From Sedimentibacter sp. MB35-C1 (lineage in GTDB: Bacteria > Bacillota > Clostridia > Tissierellales > Sedimentibacteraceae), in NCBI RefSeq assembly GCF_030913635.1, contig NZ_CP133188.1, positions 372,001 through 436,000 of the forward strand: a stretch of 64,000 nt of DNA, in the 5' to 3' direction. Below the pieces are notes generated by a model. It saw nothing but the letters and a program-made list of their open reading frames with translations. It had not been told where the DNA came from and made no database searches. The position numbers and the translations under genes were made by a program. Below are positions 34,036 to 44,832 of the stretch, piece by piece (position 1 is the first letter of the stretch; each line of letters begins with the position of its first letter).

Positions 34036-35391
34036 TTATAGTTTTTTCATTTCTATTAATTCGTACTCCGCTTTAAATTCTTCTCTTCTTACTTCCTTAT
34101 TTTCATATTCACACTCACCGACCTGATTATCATATGGATCATGGCGCCAAAATTTTTTAGGCGGATCAAATTCATGCTGGAATTCCGAATTTGCAACCAT
34201 TCTAAATGGATCCAGATTTCCAAAATAAAAGTTCCACTTTTCTTTATTTCCTTTTCTCAGTGCTCCGCCTCCAAATGATGGATCAGCATATAACCAGCCA
34301 TACGGTGCAACATAGAACTGTGCCCAATCATGTGGACCTATATGATACGGTGTTACAGCAAGCCCCGACTGCCATCTGGCAGGGATACCTGAGTATCGGC
34401 AAAGGGTTATAAACAACAGAGCCTGTACGCCGCAGTCTCCCTTTAAATTTAGCGCGCAGTACTCAGGGATATTTGTTATTGTAGAATATGCTCTCATAAA
34501 TGAATATTTTACATTTTCTGTAATATAATCGTAGATTTTTCTAGCTTTTATCAGCGGATTTGTTTCGTCACCTACTATTTCCCTTGCAAGCTCGGCTATA
34601 TAAGGAGTAAACATAATATGCGGTTCAAGCTCCTGCGTATCAAAACCCGGCTGATCCTTTGATACCTTTGAAGCATCAAGATCATTATACTTTAAATGGC
34701 TCTCATATGAATATTCAACAGAAAATTCACGGCTTTCTTCTAATGATGTCTCAAAATATGCAGTCCTGCTGGGATAGTTTTCGTCAGCAATATACTTTGC
34801 CTCAGGAACAGTTTTTATTATTTTTATGTTTGATTGCTGGCAATTAATTGGCAGCGGCATGTGAACCATGATTTTTCCGTCTTTTCTCAGCGCTTCATCC
34901 TGCAGTTTCAATGTTGTCTTCATATGTATGAAATACGAAGATTCTTTGTTTTCCCTTGTTTTCCTTATATTTTCGTTCAGAAAATCTTCTCTTTCTTCTC
35001 CGCTTTCCTGCTTATTTATTAACCTCGCTTCAAGATCAGATCTCGTTTTAATTAAAGTGCCGAAAAAGCTGTCGTTAAAATAAACCTGACCGTCTACTAA
35101 TATCCAGTCTGCCTGACCATCTTCCTGAAGCTCCGTAAGTTCTTCTTTTGTGAAGTTCTCGATATTGTCCTGCATTTTTTGAAGAGCCTGCTCAAATGTA
35201 TACGTGTATTCTCCCTTAATAGTTCTAAGAATTTCCTTTTCAATCTCAAGCCTTTTTCTCATAGCAGTGGGAATTTGTTTTTCTAAACGCCTGTCTATTA
35301 ATTTTTGTGCTCCTGCAAAATCACCGTTGCATTTCAGCTTTAGAATGTCCTCAGGTAAGTTTATTTTTAAATATTTCAAATCCTTTAACAT
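34036..35391 (-). CDS. Transglutaminase-like (papain-fold) protein
   Basis: 451 residues. The transglutaminase-like core is at about 280-375 with Cys320 (LKGDCGVQALLF), His354 (GPHDWAQFY) and Asp370 (WLYADPSFGG), the catalytic triad of this fold. The N-terminal half is a beta-rich domain typical of bacterial proteins in this family; no signal peptide is seen. It may be a cysteine peptidase or amidotransferase acting on peptides. It is the last gene of the leftward block after glycerate kinase. Substrate unknown. Confidence 0.8.
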   Translation of the reverse strand: MLKDLKYLKINLPEDILKLKCNGDFAGAQKLIDRRLEKQIPTAMRKRLEIEKEILRTIKGEYTYTFEQALQKMQDNIENFTKEELTELQEDGQADWILVDGQVYFNDSFFGTLIKTRSDLEARLINKQESGEEREDFLNENIRKTRENKESSYFIHMKTTLKLQDEALRKDGKIMVHMPLPINCQQSNIKIIKTVPEAKYIADENYPSRTAYFETSLEESREFSVEYSYESHLKYNDLDASKVSKDQPGFDTQELEPHIMFTPYIAELAREIVGDETNPLIKARKIYDYITENVKYSFMRAYSTITNIPEYCALNLKGDCGVQALLFITLCRYSGIPARWQSGLAVTPYHIGPHDWAQFYVAPYGWLYADPSFGGGALRKGNKEKWNFYFGNLDPFRMVANSEFQHEFDPPKKFWRHDPYDNQVGECEYENKEVRREEFKAEYELIEMKKL

Positions 35392-35432
35392 TTTTTGCCC
35401 CCTAAATTTATAATATTTGTCATGGTAACTCG

Positions 35433-36563
35433 TTATTTAATACTCTTAATGAGCCTTAACACATTGTCTATAGTTGCTTCAAGATTTTCCTTGCTTTTAT
35501 ACCTACTTATCTGAAAGTCATGAGGAAGCCTGTTTATTGTAAATACTGATGTTACCCCCATTTTAAAAGCTTCTTTGATATCTTCCGTTCCTCCTGAAAT
35601 TACTGTAACCGGCACATTGATTTTTTTAGCTCTTCTTGCAACTCCTATTACAACCTTGCCTCTTAAGCTTTGAGTGTCAAAATTCCCTTCACCTGTAAAA
35701 ATCATATCTGCATCAGAAATTACATCGTCAAAATGAACCGTATCAAGCACTGTTTCTATTCCCATCTGCAGCCTGGAATCAAAAAATGCTATCATTCCGG
35801 CTCCCATAGCACCGGCTGCCCCGCCTCCGGGAACATCTTTTAAATCCATCTCCAGATCCTTATTTATTACTTCGGACAAGTTTCTTAATCCTTCATCCAA
35901 TTCTTTAACCTTTTTATCATCTGCTCCCTTTTGCGGTCCAAAAATATATGCTGCTCCTGTCTCCCCGTACATTGGATTGTCAATATCACACATAGTTATA
36001 ATTTCAATGTTTTTCAATAATTCCGACCGGTGGGACATGTCTATTTTTCTGATTGATTTCAAGCTGTCACCCACTGGTATAAATTCTTTTCCGCATTCAT
36101 CAAAAAACTTAACACCGACAGCGGCAGCAGCACCGCACCCTCCGTCATTAGTTGCAGAGCCTCCAAGGCCGACAATTATTTTTTTGCAGCCTTTTTTTGC
36201 TGCGGATAAAATCAGCTGTCCAACTCCATATGTGGTGGTTTTGCCCACATTCTTCCGGTCCTCCACAAGAGGGAGCCCCGCACAGCTTGCCATCTCAATG
36301 ACTGCTGTTTCTTCCCCGCTTAGCAGACCGTAGTATGACTTCATATCTTCAAAATATGGATTTTTAACCGACTCATAAACCTTATTGCCTCCTAATGATT
36401 CCAAAAAGCAATCTACACTGCCTTCACCTCCGTCAGCAACAGGTATTGATACTACACTGCACTTCGGGAAGTGATGGTTAATAGATTTTTCAATAATATT
36501 GCAAATTTCTTTTGAACTTAAGGTACCTTTAAATGAATCCGGTATCAGCACTGCTTTCTTCAT
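35433..36563 (-). CDS. glxK: Glycerate kinase (GlxK/GarK family)
   Basis: 376 residues. Opening KKAVLIPDSFKGTLSSKEIC, then ADGGEGSVDCFLESLGG and IIVGLGGSATNDGGCGAAAAVG, and near the end DMIFTGEGNFDTQSLRGK, are the family hallmarks. It phosphorylates D-glycerate (usually at the 2-position in this family) with ATP, feeding glycolysis. It follows murA by about 70 bases in the same direction. AGGCAGGTG lies before ATG. Confidence 0.9.
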   Translation of the reverse strand: MKKAVLIPDSFKGTLSSKEICNIIEKSINHHFPKCSVVSIPVADGGEGSVDCFLESLGGNKVYESVKNPYFEDMKSYYGLLSGEETAVIEMASCAGLPLVEDRKNVGKTTTYGVGQLILSAAKKGCKKIIVGLGGSATNDGGCGAAAAVGVKFFDECGKEFIPVGDSLKSIRKIDMSHRSELLKNIEIITMCDIDNPMYGETGAAYIFGPQKGADDKKVKELDEGLRNLSEVINKDLEMDLKDVPGGGAAGAMGAGMIAFFDSRLQMGIETVLDTVHFDDVISDADMIFTGEGNFDTQSLRGKVVIGVARRAKKINVPVTVISGGTEDIKEAFKMGVTSVFTINRLPHDFQISRYKSKENLEATIDNVLRLIKSIK

Positions 36564-36633
36564 TGTCCACCTGCCTAATATTCAAAAAGCCTCAAACATT
36601 TACGTCTGAAGCATTTTTTTCTATCTTAATATA

Positions 36634-37905
36634 TTACTCATCATCCTTGACTCTTTTCATTTTTGCGCCTAGGTTCATAAATTTATTTTCAATATGTTCG
36701 TATCCTCTGTCTATATGACGTATTTCTTTAATTTCTGTTAATCCGTCAGCCATAAGTCCTGCAATTATCATGGCTGCTCCAGCCCTCAAATCGGTGGCTT
36801 GTACCACCGTTCCCTTTAGGTGAACCGCTCCTGTTATATCTGCCTTCGTTTTAGTAAATTCGATATTTGCTCCCATCTTCTTAATTTCATCCACATACTT
36901 AAATCTATCCTCGGATACCCCTTCGACCACGGTGCTTTCTCCATTTAGAGATGAAAGCAGAACCGTCATCGGTTGCTGTAAATCTGTTGGAAATCCCGGA
37001 TAAGGAAGAGTTTGAATATTTACCGGTGTAAGTTCTTTTTCATAAAATACTCTCATTGAATCGCCATATTCCTCGATTCCCATTCCCATTTCTTTCAGTT
37101 TTGCCGTTATAGGCTCAAGATGCTTAGGAATTATATCATCTATAATAATATCTCCCTTTGTAGCTGCTGCAGCAATCATATAAGTGCCTGCCTCTATCTG
37201 ATCCGGAATTACTCTGTATGTGCAGCCTGTAAGTTTACTGACACCGTTTATTCTTATTACATCGGTTCCTGCTCCTTTTATATCAGCGCCCATTGAATTT
37301 AAAAAGTTTGCCGTATCAACAATATGGGGTTCTTTTGCAGCATTCTCGATTATAGTTCTTCCTTCGGCATACACTGCAGCAAGCATTATGTTAATTGTTG
37401 CTCCAACACTTACTACATCAAGATATATTCTTGTTCCCACAAGCTTTTCGGCACACACATTAATTCGGCCTTCCGGAGTTATATCCACAGTTGCGCCCAA
37501 AGCCTCAAACCCTTTGATATGCTGATCAATAGGCCTTCTGCCTATTTCGCACCCTCCCGGAAGCAGCGTAGATGCTCTTTTAAATCTACCCAATCCTGCT
37601 CCAAGCAGATAGTACGAAGCTCTCATTTTTTTGGATAAACCATTTTTTAAATAGCATCCTTCTACTCCTGATGCATCAACAGATATTGACGTGTCATCAA
37701 GAAATTTCGCATCTGCCCCCAATTCTGAAAATATTTCCATAAATACATTAACATCCTCTATCTTAGGCACATTTTGAATAGTGCACTTGCCTGGACATAG
37801 CAGGGTTGCCGGAATTATTGCAACAGCCGCATTCTTAAATCCTCCGATGTTAACTTTACCCTTTAATTTAGTTCCGCCTTCTATAACAAATTTAGACATA
37901 AACAA
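36634..37905 (-). CDS. murA: UDP-N-acetylglucosamine 1-carboxyvinyltransferase
   Basis: 423 residues. [10 protein letters not shown] carries the conserved Lys-Asn pair (24-25), and [16 protein letters not shown] the PEP-binding Cys119. It makes the first committed precursor of peptidoglycan in the cytoplasm and is the fosfomycin target; the Cys form is sensitive. It follows walR-walK-yycH-yycI, so cell-wall synthesis sits beside the two-component system that controls wall turnover. Confidence 0.94.
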   Translation of the reverse strand: MFMSKFVIEGGTKLKGKVNIGGFKNAAVAIIPATLLCPGKCTIQNVPKIEDVNVFMEIFSELGADAKFLDDTSISVDASGVEGCYLKNGLSKKMRASYYLLGAGLGRFKRASTLLPGGCEIGRRPIDQHIKGFEALGATVDITPEGRINVCAEKLVGTRIYLDVVSVGATINIMLAAVYAEGRTIIENAAKEPHIVDTANFLNSMGADIKGAGTDVIRINGVSKLTGCTYRVIPDQIEAGTYMIAAAATKGDIIIDDIIPKHLEPITAKLKEMGMGIEEYGDSMRVFYEKELTPVNIQTLPYPGFPTDLQQPMTVLLSSLNGESTVVEGVSEDRFKYVDEIKKMGANIEFTKTKADITGAVHLKGTVVQATDLRAGAAMIIAGLMADGLTEIKEIRHIDRGYEHIENKFMNLGAKMKRVKDDE

Positions 37906-37997
37906 TTCCTCAATTCTTTTTTTATGTATAATCAGTATATGATACTAGTAAATTTATTTAATAATATAATATAATTGATAAATTTTCAATATTTAAG

Positions 37998-38846
37998 TCA
38001 ATCAATATCATAAGTATTGATGCCTGATAAGTGCTTGTAAGTTCCGTCGTTAAAAATAACTTTCCACACAGGATATGAATTTATTCCTGATATCAACTGC
38101 CAATTCTCATCTTCCGCACTATAATATGTCATTTTTATTTCCATGATTTCCTTATCACTGACATCATTAAAGGATAAAAGTCTCGGCAATGTTTCTGCGG
38201 CTGAAAAAACACGTATTTTTTCAGCTGTTTCTTTTGCAGTCTCGATATTTTGCATTTCAAATCTATAAATTCCTTCTTTATCAAAATAAAAACGCATATA
38301 TGAATTATCTAGACTGAATTCATTATATTTTTTTGTATAAACAACTATTGAATAATCCTGGCTGATATACCTGAAGCTTTCTGAATATCCTTCTGCATTT
38401 ATTTTTTTATTTTCTATAAATGTATTGATTTTTTTATCTATGGTCTCTTCATAGCTGATTACGCCGTCAATTTTATCTCTCACAACATAGTTAAGTTTCT
38501 TGCCGTCATTTATCTCAAGTATCTCACCTGCGTCATTTTTGTAACTGGTAACATCTTCAACAGCCTGCATTCCCGGCCCCAAAAAGCGAGTCAACAGTTC
38601 ATCGCTAACATACAAAATCTCATATTCTGTTCCCAGTGTTGGCAATACATATATTTCATCAGGCAGCTCACATTTAACATAAACATTTCTTTCGCTCAAA
38701 ATGCTTTCAACATTTTCAATAAATTCCAAATCTGTATTAACATTGTATTCTTCAGAATAAACATCACTAAAGGAAGGGCTTAATAAAAAAATATTTAAAA
38801 CTATAAATGCTGCAATTAATACTGTATTTGCTTTATTCCAATCCAT
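37998..38846 (-). CDS. yycI: YycI-family regulator of WalK
   Basis: 282 residues. One N-terminal membrane anchor (about 8-26, VLIAAFIVLNIFLLSPSF) is followed by an extracytoplasmic domain of the YycI/YycH type. In Bacillus, YycH and YycI hold WalK in check from outside the membrane. It lies 13 bases after yycH. Sequence is divergent; the call rests on anchor, size and position. Confidence 0.8.
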   Translation of the reverse strand: MDWNKANTVLIAAFIVLNIFLLSPSFSDVYSEEYNVNTDLEFIENVESILSERNVYVKCELPDEIYVLPTLGTEYEILYVSDELLTRFLGPGMQAVEDVTSYKNDAGEILEINDGKKLNYVVRDKIDGVISYEETIDKKINTFIENKKINAEGYSESFRYISQDYSIVVYTKKYNEFSLDNSYMRFYFDKEGIYRFEMQNIETAKETAEKIRVFSAAETLPRLLSFNDVSDKEIMEIKMTYYSAEDENWQLISGINSYPVWKVIFNDGTYKHLSGINTYDID

Positions 38847-38859
38847 ATTTCAACCGCCT

Positions 38860-40251
38860 TTACTGCCATTCTTCTATTAGCTTGCCTGTTATGGCATTAA
38901 ATATATAGCTTTTGTCCCCTACCTCTATAACCCATACTACTCTCAGCGCCTGATCTTTTGATACTCTTGAAATATCAAAGTATCCCAGATATATATTGCT
39001 TATATTTTTTATCATGTCTCTCTTTAGCGGCTTAAGCTCTGGTATATCCTCAGGGTTCCTAGGGTCTGATTCTTCTTCAAGATTGCTGACAATAACATCC
39101 ACTGCTGGAATGGGAGTTTCAATTTTTTCATTCATTTGAAACTCATCAATATCCCTTATGAATCTCTTATATGAAATTACACTGTCACCAATAACATCGA
39201 TTTGCAACGCGGAATTCTCCCTGACTCTGCTGAAAAGTATCGGCCGTTCCAATATCTTGTATGAAAAAATATACCTGAACCCATAATTCCCCTCATATTC
39301 AATATTTTCAACACCACTTAAATAGCCATCCTTTGGAAAACCCAGAAATTCATTGGTAAACTCTACAGCTCTGATAAAACTGTCATATACATCAGAAGAA
39401 TTCTCCAGTTCCTCTGTAGTATCGTAAAAATCCAACAGTCCTTCAGAATTTATCTTTAAAACTTTTTCAGTTCTGTACATAAATACAGTATTGCCGCTTA
39501 CCTCTACTGACTTTCTTACATAATCGTATCTTCCCTTAAAATAGTTTTTAGCGATTTGATTTATCGTATCAGTATCAAACACATCCAGCTCTGACTGAAC
39601 AAAAACAGGAGTTTGAGCTGTAGTTTCCAAGGGTATGGGAACCTGAATTGTTTCACCATTTATTTTTTGCTCAAATGCATAGTCAGTTTTATTTTCAAAA
39701 TCAAATTGCTTTACAATATTTGATATTTCACCTGTATTAATGTTGCTGCTTTCAATTTTGACCGTATTCTCTCCATTATAGATATAAATTGCATTTGTAT
39801 TTTCTAAATCTATGATTATGTTCTTAATGTTTTTAATTCTAAATTGAATATCCTTGTTTTCAATCTTCATTTGGCCTAAAAATATTTCAACAGGAATATT
39901 TGTACTAAAATCAAACTTCAGATATTGAGACGGAAACGCTGCAGATTCATTGATCGACGAAGCATTAAAATTATTAAACGCATCATTTATAACGTATACT
40001 GATTTTCCCCATATGTCCTGCTCATCAGAATACGTTATAGTATAATTATCCTTGTATTTAATTACATTTTTAATTGGCCTCACTACATCCCATATATCAG
40101 CAGCCGCAATTTCCTCCTGTTTGGTATCCTCTCCCGTTTCTCCCTTATATTTGATAAAGTCAGGCAATTTCAACCACACATTGCTGCTAAGATAAACACA
40201 TACCAGGACCATTGAAATTAATATTATATTTTTAATTCTTTCCTGTTTCAT
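38860..40251 (-). CDS. yycH: YycH-family regulator of WalK
   Basis: 463 residues with a single N-terminal membrane helix (about 7-25, NIILISMVLVCVYLSSNVW), then a large outside domain. Position directly after walK (9 bases) and before yycI is the conserved Firmicute order. It is expected to bind WalK and YycI at the membrane. The sequence itself is poorly conserved. Confidence 0.82.
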   Translation of the reverse strand: MKQERIKNIILISMVLVCVYLSSNVWLKLPDFIKYKGETGEDTKQEEIAAADIWDVVRPIKNVIKYKDNYTITYSDEQDIWGKSVYVINDAFNNFNASSINESAAFPSQYLKFDFSTNIPVEIFLGQMKIENKDIQFRIKNIKNIIIDLENTNAIYIYNGENTVKIESSNINTGEISNIVKQFDFENKTDYAFEQKINGETIQVPIPLETTAQTPVFVQSELDVFDTDTINQIAKNYFKGRYDYVRKSVEVSGNTVFMYRTEKVLKINSEGLLDFYDTTEELENSSDVYDSFIRAVEFTNEFLGFPKDGYLSGVENIEYEGNYGFRYIFSYKILERPILFSRVRENSALQIDVIGDSVISYKRFIRDIDEFQMNEKIETPIPAVDVIVSNLEEESDPRNPEDIPELKPLKRDMIKNISNIYLGYFDISRVSKDQALRVVWVIEVGDKSYIFNAITGKLIEEWQ

Positions 40252-40260
40252 GAATACCTC

Positions 40261-42060
40261 TTAACTGTGCTCAGGAATTGTTATTATGATTTCAGTTCCC
40301 TTTTTAGCTTCACTGTTAACTGTTAATTTACTGTTGTGCGCTTCAGCAATCTGTTTAGCTATAGACAGCCCAAGTCCTGTTCCGCCAAGCTCCCTTGACC
40401 TCGCCTTGTCAACACGGTAAAATCTTTCAAAAACCCTTAACTGATCTTCCTTAGGGATTCCGATTCCATCATCCTTTATAGATATATTTATTTTATTGCT
40501 GTCTCTGAAAGCATCTATCCATACATTGCCCTTTTCAGGTGTATATTTAACTGCATTACCTGCAATGTTAAGCAATATCTGTTCAAATCCGTCCCTGTCA
40601 AACAATACAAATATATCATCTTGAATGTTTCCAAGATGCATTTTAATATTCTTGTTCTTTGCTTGAATATGCAACTTCTTAGCAACCTGACCAAGCATTT
40701 CTCCAACGTTAATTTTTTCTTTTTTCCATTTTGTCTGCTCGTAATCCATTCTGGATAGTCTAAGCAAATCACTAACCAGTCTTGACATACGGTCGCTTTC
40801 AGAGTTTATTACATTCAAGAAATCTTCTGCAATTTGCTTTTCTTCCAGCGCTCCGTCAAGCAAGGTTTCCGCATAGCTTTTAATCGTTGTGATAGGTGTT
40901 TTCAACTCATGAGACACATTTGCAACAAATTCTCTCTGAAGCTTGTCGATTTTATATTGCTCTGTAATATCCTTAAAGACTATTATGACACCACCGATTT
41001 CATTTTGGTTATTCATAAACGGCGCATAATCTACATTATATGTTTCTCTGCCTTTCTCCAAAATTTCGGTGCCATGGTAATTTTTATCCTTTAAATTCGA
41101 TAAAACCATATCTTCTTTTATATTCTTAACAACATCGTCATATTTTTCTTCAGTCTCTGACAGCAGCAGAATTTTTTTAGCAACAGGATTGGCATGAATT
41201 ATATTGCCGTTAATATCCACCGTAAGCACCCCGTCTGCCATGTACTTAAATGTGGTTTCCATTTTACTTTTTTCCTGCTGCAAACTTGATATTGAATTTT
41301 TCAATTCATCAATAAGGAAATTAAACATTGAACCAAGCTGGCCTATTTCATCGTTTGACTTGACATTTACCTTCTGATCAAAGTCTCCCTGAGACATTTG
41401 TTTTGCCTTAAATGTAAGCTCCTTGATAGGACCTGTAATGCTTGATGACAGAACAAGACCCAGAAATATAGTAATTGTCAGGGCTATTATGGTTGCCTGT
41501 GTCATAATTTCCATCGACTTTTTAACCGTATCATAAATATATTCAATATTATTGGTAATATAAATGTATCCTTTAATATTTCCGTCCATTTTAACGGGAT
41601 ATGACATGTGATAGAAAATTGGGGTTTCTGTATCTCCTTCAACCTCTTCGTACTGGTTGGGCGGTACAGTATATTGAGCAGTTCCGGTTAATGATTTAAC
41701 AAAAATATAATTGTTTATAGATGTCGTATTAAATGCGCTTTGTCCTATTATATCTTCGACACTTCCGGCTATTATTGTTTTTTGTTCATCATTTAAAATA
41801 ACATACAGGTTTTCATTATAACCTATTTGAATGCTTCGGAAATTCTCTTGAATTTCATCGACATTTTCGCTCCATTCTTTTGTCTTTAGCACTTCTGACG
41901 AATATATAATGGATTGTATTCTTTTTTCCATATTTTTTCTGCTCATTTCCATCTGAATGTCCTCCAGCTGATGGACAATATAAATTCCTACTATGGACAT
42001 AGAAAGGAATACAAGCAAAAAATAAATTAAAATGAATTTCCATTTAATACTTTTAAACAT
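40261..42060 (-). CDS. walK: Sensor histidine kinase WalK
   Basis: 599 residues. In order: membrane helix (about 9-30), outside sensor domain (about 35-182), second helix (about 186-208), HAMP (about 208-260), PAS (about 265-370), HisKA with His384 in FVANVSHELKTPI, and an HATPase domain with NAVKYTPEKGN, DDGIGIP and GGTGLGLSIAK. It phosphorylates WalR to tune autolysins and wall growth. It lies 95 bases after walR with no terminator between. Confidence 0.93.
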   Translation of the reverse strand: MFKSIKWKFILIYFLLVFLSMSIVGIYIVHQLEDIQMEMSRKNMEKRIQSIIYSSEVLKTKEWSENVDEIQENFRSIQIGYNENLYVILNDEQKTIIAGSVEDIIGQSAFNTTSINNYIFVKSLTGTAQYTVPPNQYEEVEGDTETPIFYHMSYPVKMDGNIKGYIYITNNIEYIYDTVKKSMEIMTQATIIALTITIFLGLVLSSSITGPIKELTFKAKQMSQGDFDQKVNVKSNDEIGQLGSMFNFLIDELKNSISSLQQEKSKMETTFKYMADGVLTVDINGNIIHANPVAKKILLLSETEEKYDDVVKNIKEDMVLSNLKDKNYHGTEILEKGRETYNVDYAPFMNNQNEIGGVIIVFKDITEQYKIDKLQREFVANVSHELKTPITTIKSYAETLLDGALEEKQIAEDFLNVINSESDRMSRLVSDLLRLSRMDYEQTKWKKEKINVGEMLGQVAKKLHIQAKNKNIKMHLGNIQDDIFVLFDRDGFEQILLNIAGNAVKYTPEKGNVWIDAFRDSNKINISIKDDGIGIPKEDQLRVFERFYRVDKARSRELGGTGLGLSIAKQIAEAHNSKLTVNSEAKKGTEIIITIPEHS

Positions 42061-42155
42061 AAATTCTCCCCGCAGGATATCGCAGTATTATCATCACCGT
42101 AAAAATTTCTCTGAGATAGTAAAGCCTCAAAAAAGCATACTAAGCCTCAAAATTT

Positions 42156-42839
42156 CTATCTGCTCTTAAAATAATATCCCGTTCCTCTTTTTGTAATTAT
42201 ATATTTATCATTTTCAGTTTCTATCTTTTCTCTCAATCTTCTTACCGTTACATCAACTGTCCTTAAATCGCCGAACTCATATCCCCAAACTTCTTTTAAA
42301 AGATGTTCTCTGTTAAAAACCCTGTCTGAATTTAAAAACAAATATTTAAGAAGGTCAAATTCCCTATTTGTCAGGTCAATTATATCATTGTCCCTGCTAA
42401 CCTCATAGGTATTCATATCAATAGTTAAATTACCTACATTTATTATTTTTGCTTTCATTTCTTCATTGGTGCTTGACAGCTTAACTCTTCGCAGATTTGC
42501 CCTTACTCTGGCAATCAGTTCCTTATTGCTGAAAGGTTTTGTAATATAATCGTCCGCCCCCAGCTCCAGTCCTGTTATTTTATCATTTTCTTCTTCCTTA
42601 GCAGTAAGCATTATAACAGGCATCATATATTCCATCCTTATTTCCCTAAGAACCTCAAATCCATTTTTCTTCGGCAGCATTATATCCAGAATTATTAATT
42701 CAGGGTTAATTTTACGAACCATCTTTATTGCTTCTTCTCCGTCATATGCAGTCTGTACCGTAAAGCCTTCCTTTTGAAGATTGTACTTTATTATTTCCGC
42801 TATCGGTCTTTCATCATCTACTACTAATATATTAGACAT
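42156..42839 (-). CDS. walR: Response regulator WalR (OmpR family)
   Basis: 227 residues. Receiver domain with phospho-acceptor Asp52 (LIILDIMLPKKNG), acidic pair in VVDDE and switch Lys in ADDYITKPF; winged-helix output domain (about 130-227) with DLTNREFDLLKYL and LRTVDVTVRRLREKIE. It is first in the walRK-yycHI-murA block. The 200-base upstream region has an AAATGGCAG/CTGCCATTT inverted repeat (42918, 42963) of unknown role. Confidence 0.93.
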   Translation of the reverse strand: MSNILVVDDERPIAEIIKYNLQKEGFTVQTAYDGEEAIKMVRKINPELIILDIMLPKKNGFEVLREIRMEYMMPVIMLTAKEEENDKITGLELGADDYITKPFSNKELIARVRANLRRVKLSSTNEEMKAKIINVGNLTIDMNTYEVSRDNDIIDLTNREFDLLKYLFLNSDRVFNREHLLKEVWGYEFGDLRTVDVTVRRLREKIETENDKYIITKRGTGYYFKSR

Positions 42840-43049
42840 ACTTACCTCCTGTTACGCTTATTATTAGAACTTATAGTTTTTTAATACTTTATAGCCAAAA
42901 AAATCTTATTCCGGTAAAAATGGCAGTGAAAAAAGCCTGTATTTCATATTTTTCCCTCAAGTCTGCCATTTAAAATATTATACCATGTTTTTCAAAAATG
43001 AACACCATCTTTAATTAAAAGCATAAATTAATTTAGGTAGGTGAATATT

Positions 43050-44216
43050 ATGAGATATAATATAGATTACAGCAAGCTTTGTCCCACTATAAGAGGACAG
43101 ATTTATTCAAGCAATAATAATATTATACCTGTCATTGTGACATATAAGACTGACAGGAAAATAAAAGAGGGCGAGCTTTCCTCTTTATCTAATAAGCTAA
43201 ATCGTGAACTTCCTATTATTAACGGCTGCGCCTGTGAAATGAGCATAAATTCTATACTAAAGCTGACAAACGACCCTGATGTGGAATTCATCAGTTATGA
43301 TTCAAAAGTATTTGCAGTTATGGATGTAGCAAGAGATGCGATAGGTGCAGATTTTATTTCAGACACCGGCTATACAGGAAAAGATGTTACAGTAGCAATT
43401 ATTGACACCGGAATCTCTCCGCATATGGATTTAATATATCCTAATAGCAGGATAGCCGGATTTAAAGACTTTGTAAACAACGAATCAAGAATGTACGATG
43501 ACAACGGGCACGGAACTCATTGCGCAGGAATTTTGGCAGGAAGCGGATATGCATCAAAAGGAAAATACAAGGGTATAGCACCAGAAGCAAATATATTGTC
43601 AATTAAGGTTCTTGATGAAAACGGAAATGGAAACACATCGGATATTTTATCCACCGTTCAATGGATTATAGACAATAAGGAGGTTTATAAAACAAGAATT
43701 ATTAATTTTTCATTGGGCGCAATAGCTCAATCAAGGGAAAAAAGAGATCCTCTGGTTAAAGCGGCAAACAGAGCAATCGAGAATAACTTCATTGTAGTAG
43801 CTGCTGTAGGAAACAGCGGTCCATTAAGAAATACAATATTGTCACCCGCTACCAGCAGGCATGTTATTTCTGTAGGAGCGCTGGATGATAAGCGGACCCC
43901 GGAACTAAATGATGATGTTATCGCAGAATTTTCAAGCAGAGGCCCAACATTTGACAGGATTAAAAAGCCTGATTTAATTGCCCCAGGCGTTAATATAATG
44001 TCCCTCTCCAATACAAACTTAAAAGGATATACAAATTTAAGCGGAACATCCATGTCAGCTCCCATGGTATCTGGAGCTGCAGCACTTTTATTAAACGAAA
44101 ATCCAAACTACACTCACTTTGACATTAAAAGAAAGCTCCTCAACGCTTGCTCAAGAATCAAAGCCTCTTCATACGAACAAGGTGCCGGAGTGTTGGATAT
44201 AAGCAGAATTTTTTAA
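43050..44216 (+). CDS. Subtilisin-like serine protease (S8)
   Basis: About 388 residues from the ATG at 43050, chosen because AGGTAGGTG lies 6 bases before it; an in-frame GTG is at 43041. The catalytic triad is complete: Asp in VAIIDTGIS (about 119), His in DDNGHGTHCAG (about 154) and Ser in LSGTSMSAPMVSGAA (about 334), with the oxyanion Asn in AAVGNSGP. An N-terminal inhibitor-like propeptide (to about 90) is present but no signal peptide, so it may act inside the cell like B. subtilis AprX/Isp. Its last 180 bases are duplicated at 49264. Confidence 0.9.
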   Translation: MRYNIDYSKLCPTIRGQIYSSNNNIIPVIVTYKTDRKIKEGELSSLSNKLNRELPIINGCACEMSINSILKLTNDPDVEFISYDSKVFAVMDVARDAIGADFISDTGYTGKDVTVAIIDTGISPHMDLIYPNSRIAGFKDFVNNESRMYDDNGHGTHCAGILAGSGYASKGKYKGIAPEANILSIKVLDENGNGNTSDILSTVQWIIDNKEVYKTRIINFSLGAIAQSREKRDPLVKAANRAIENNFIVVAAVGNSGPLRNTILSPATSRHVISVGALDDKRTPELNDDVIAEFSSRGPTFDRIKKPDLIAPGVNIMSLSNTNLKGYTNLSGTSMSAPMVSGAAALLLNENPNYTHFDIKRKLLNACSRIKASSYEQGAGVLDISRIF

Positions 44217-44624
44217 ATGAATGCAAGGGGACGGGATGATACCCGTTTCCTTCAAAAATTTTTTAAGTTTATTTCTATTCCAAACACTTTTTACCATTTC
44301 ATATTGTTGTCTATCGTTGTCACAATTGCATATATCATCAGTAGATTTTTTATAAAACACAATCATTTTATCGTTTTTTAACACATACTTCCAATCTTTT
44401 TTCATCATATCTTTAATATATTTTTCTCTATTTCCATAAATCGATAAATCAAATTCATTAAATATAATGATCTCAAAATCAAGTTCTACCGGATTAATTT
44501 TGTCAAAAGAATAATAGCCAGCGTATATAAAACTAATCATATAACCCTTGCCAGCCATTTCTTTAAAATAACTTGCTAAATTTTTGTATGATGACACCGA
44601 ACCATATCTAGTAATTTTTTTCAT
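44169..44624 (-). pseudogene. DUF2812-type protein, C-terminally truncated
   Basis: The first 130 residues read as the start of a DUF2812 protein (SVSSYKNLASYFKEMAGKGYMISFI, then DFEIIIFNEF). Full members continue into membrane helices. Here the frame runs into the complement of the subtilase 3' end (44169-44216), so the tail is chance sequence. The gene was evidently cut when the island was assembled. No PadR regulator, its usual partner, is present. Confidence 0.65.
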
Positions 44625-44741
44625 AATAGAATTCTCCGTTTTTTCAATAATATCTCTTGCAAAGTATATTCTGGAACCAACCCTGAATTTTTTATATTGA
44701 AACTACAATCAAAAAAGACAAACGAAACGTCCCTGCGTCTT

Positions 44742-44803
44742 CTTGATACTCTAAAAAAAACACATTTAAATTTCAACCTTTTTATACTAAATTCACTGAA
44801 TTT
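44742..44803 (-). repeat. Partial duplicate of the membrane-protein gene
   Basis: About 62 bases nearly identical to 45069-45133, inside the gene at 44833-45324, in the same orientation. The copy starts at TTGATACTC and ends at ACTGAATTT. It marks an old tandem duplication or aborted recombination and has no open frame. Confidence 0.7.
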
Positions 44804-44832
44804 GGATTGTCAACAGACTACATATAGAATGA

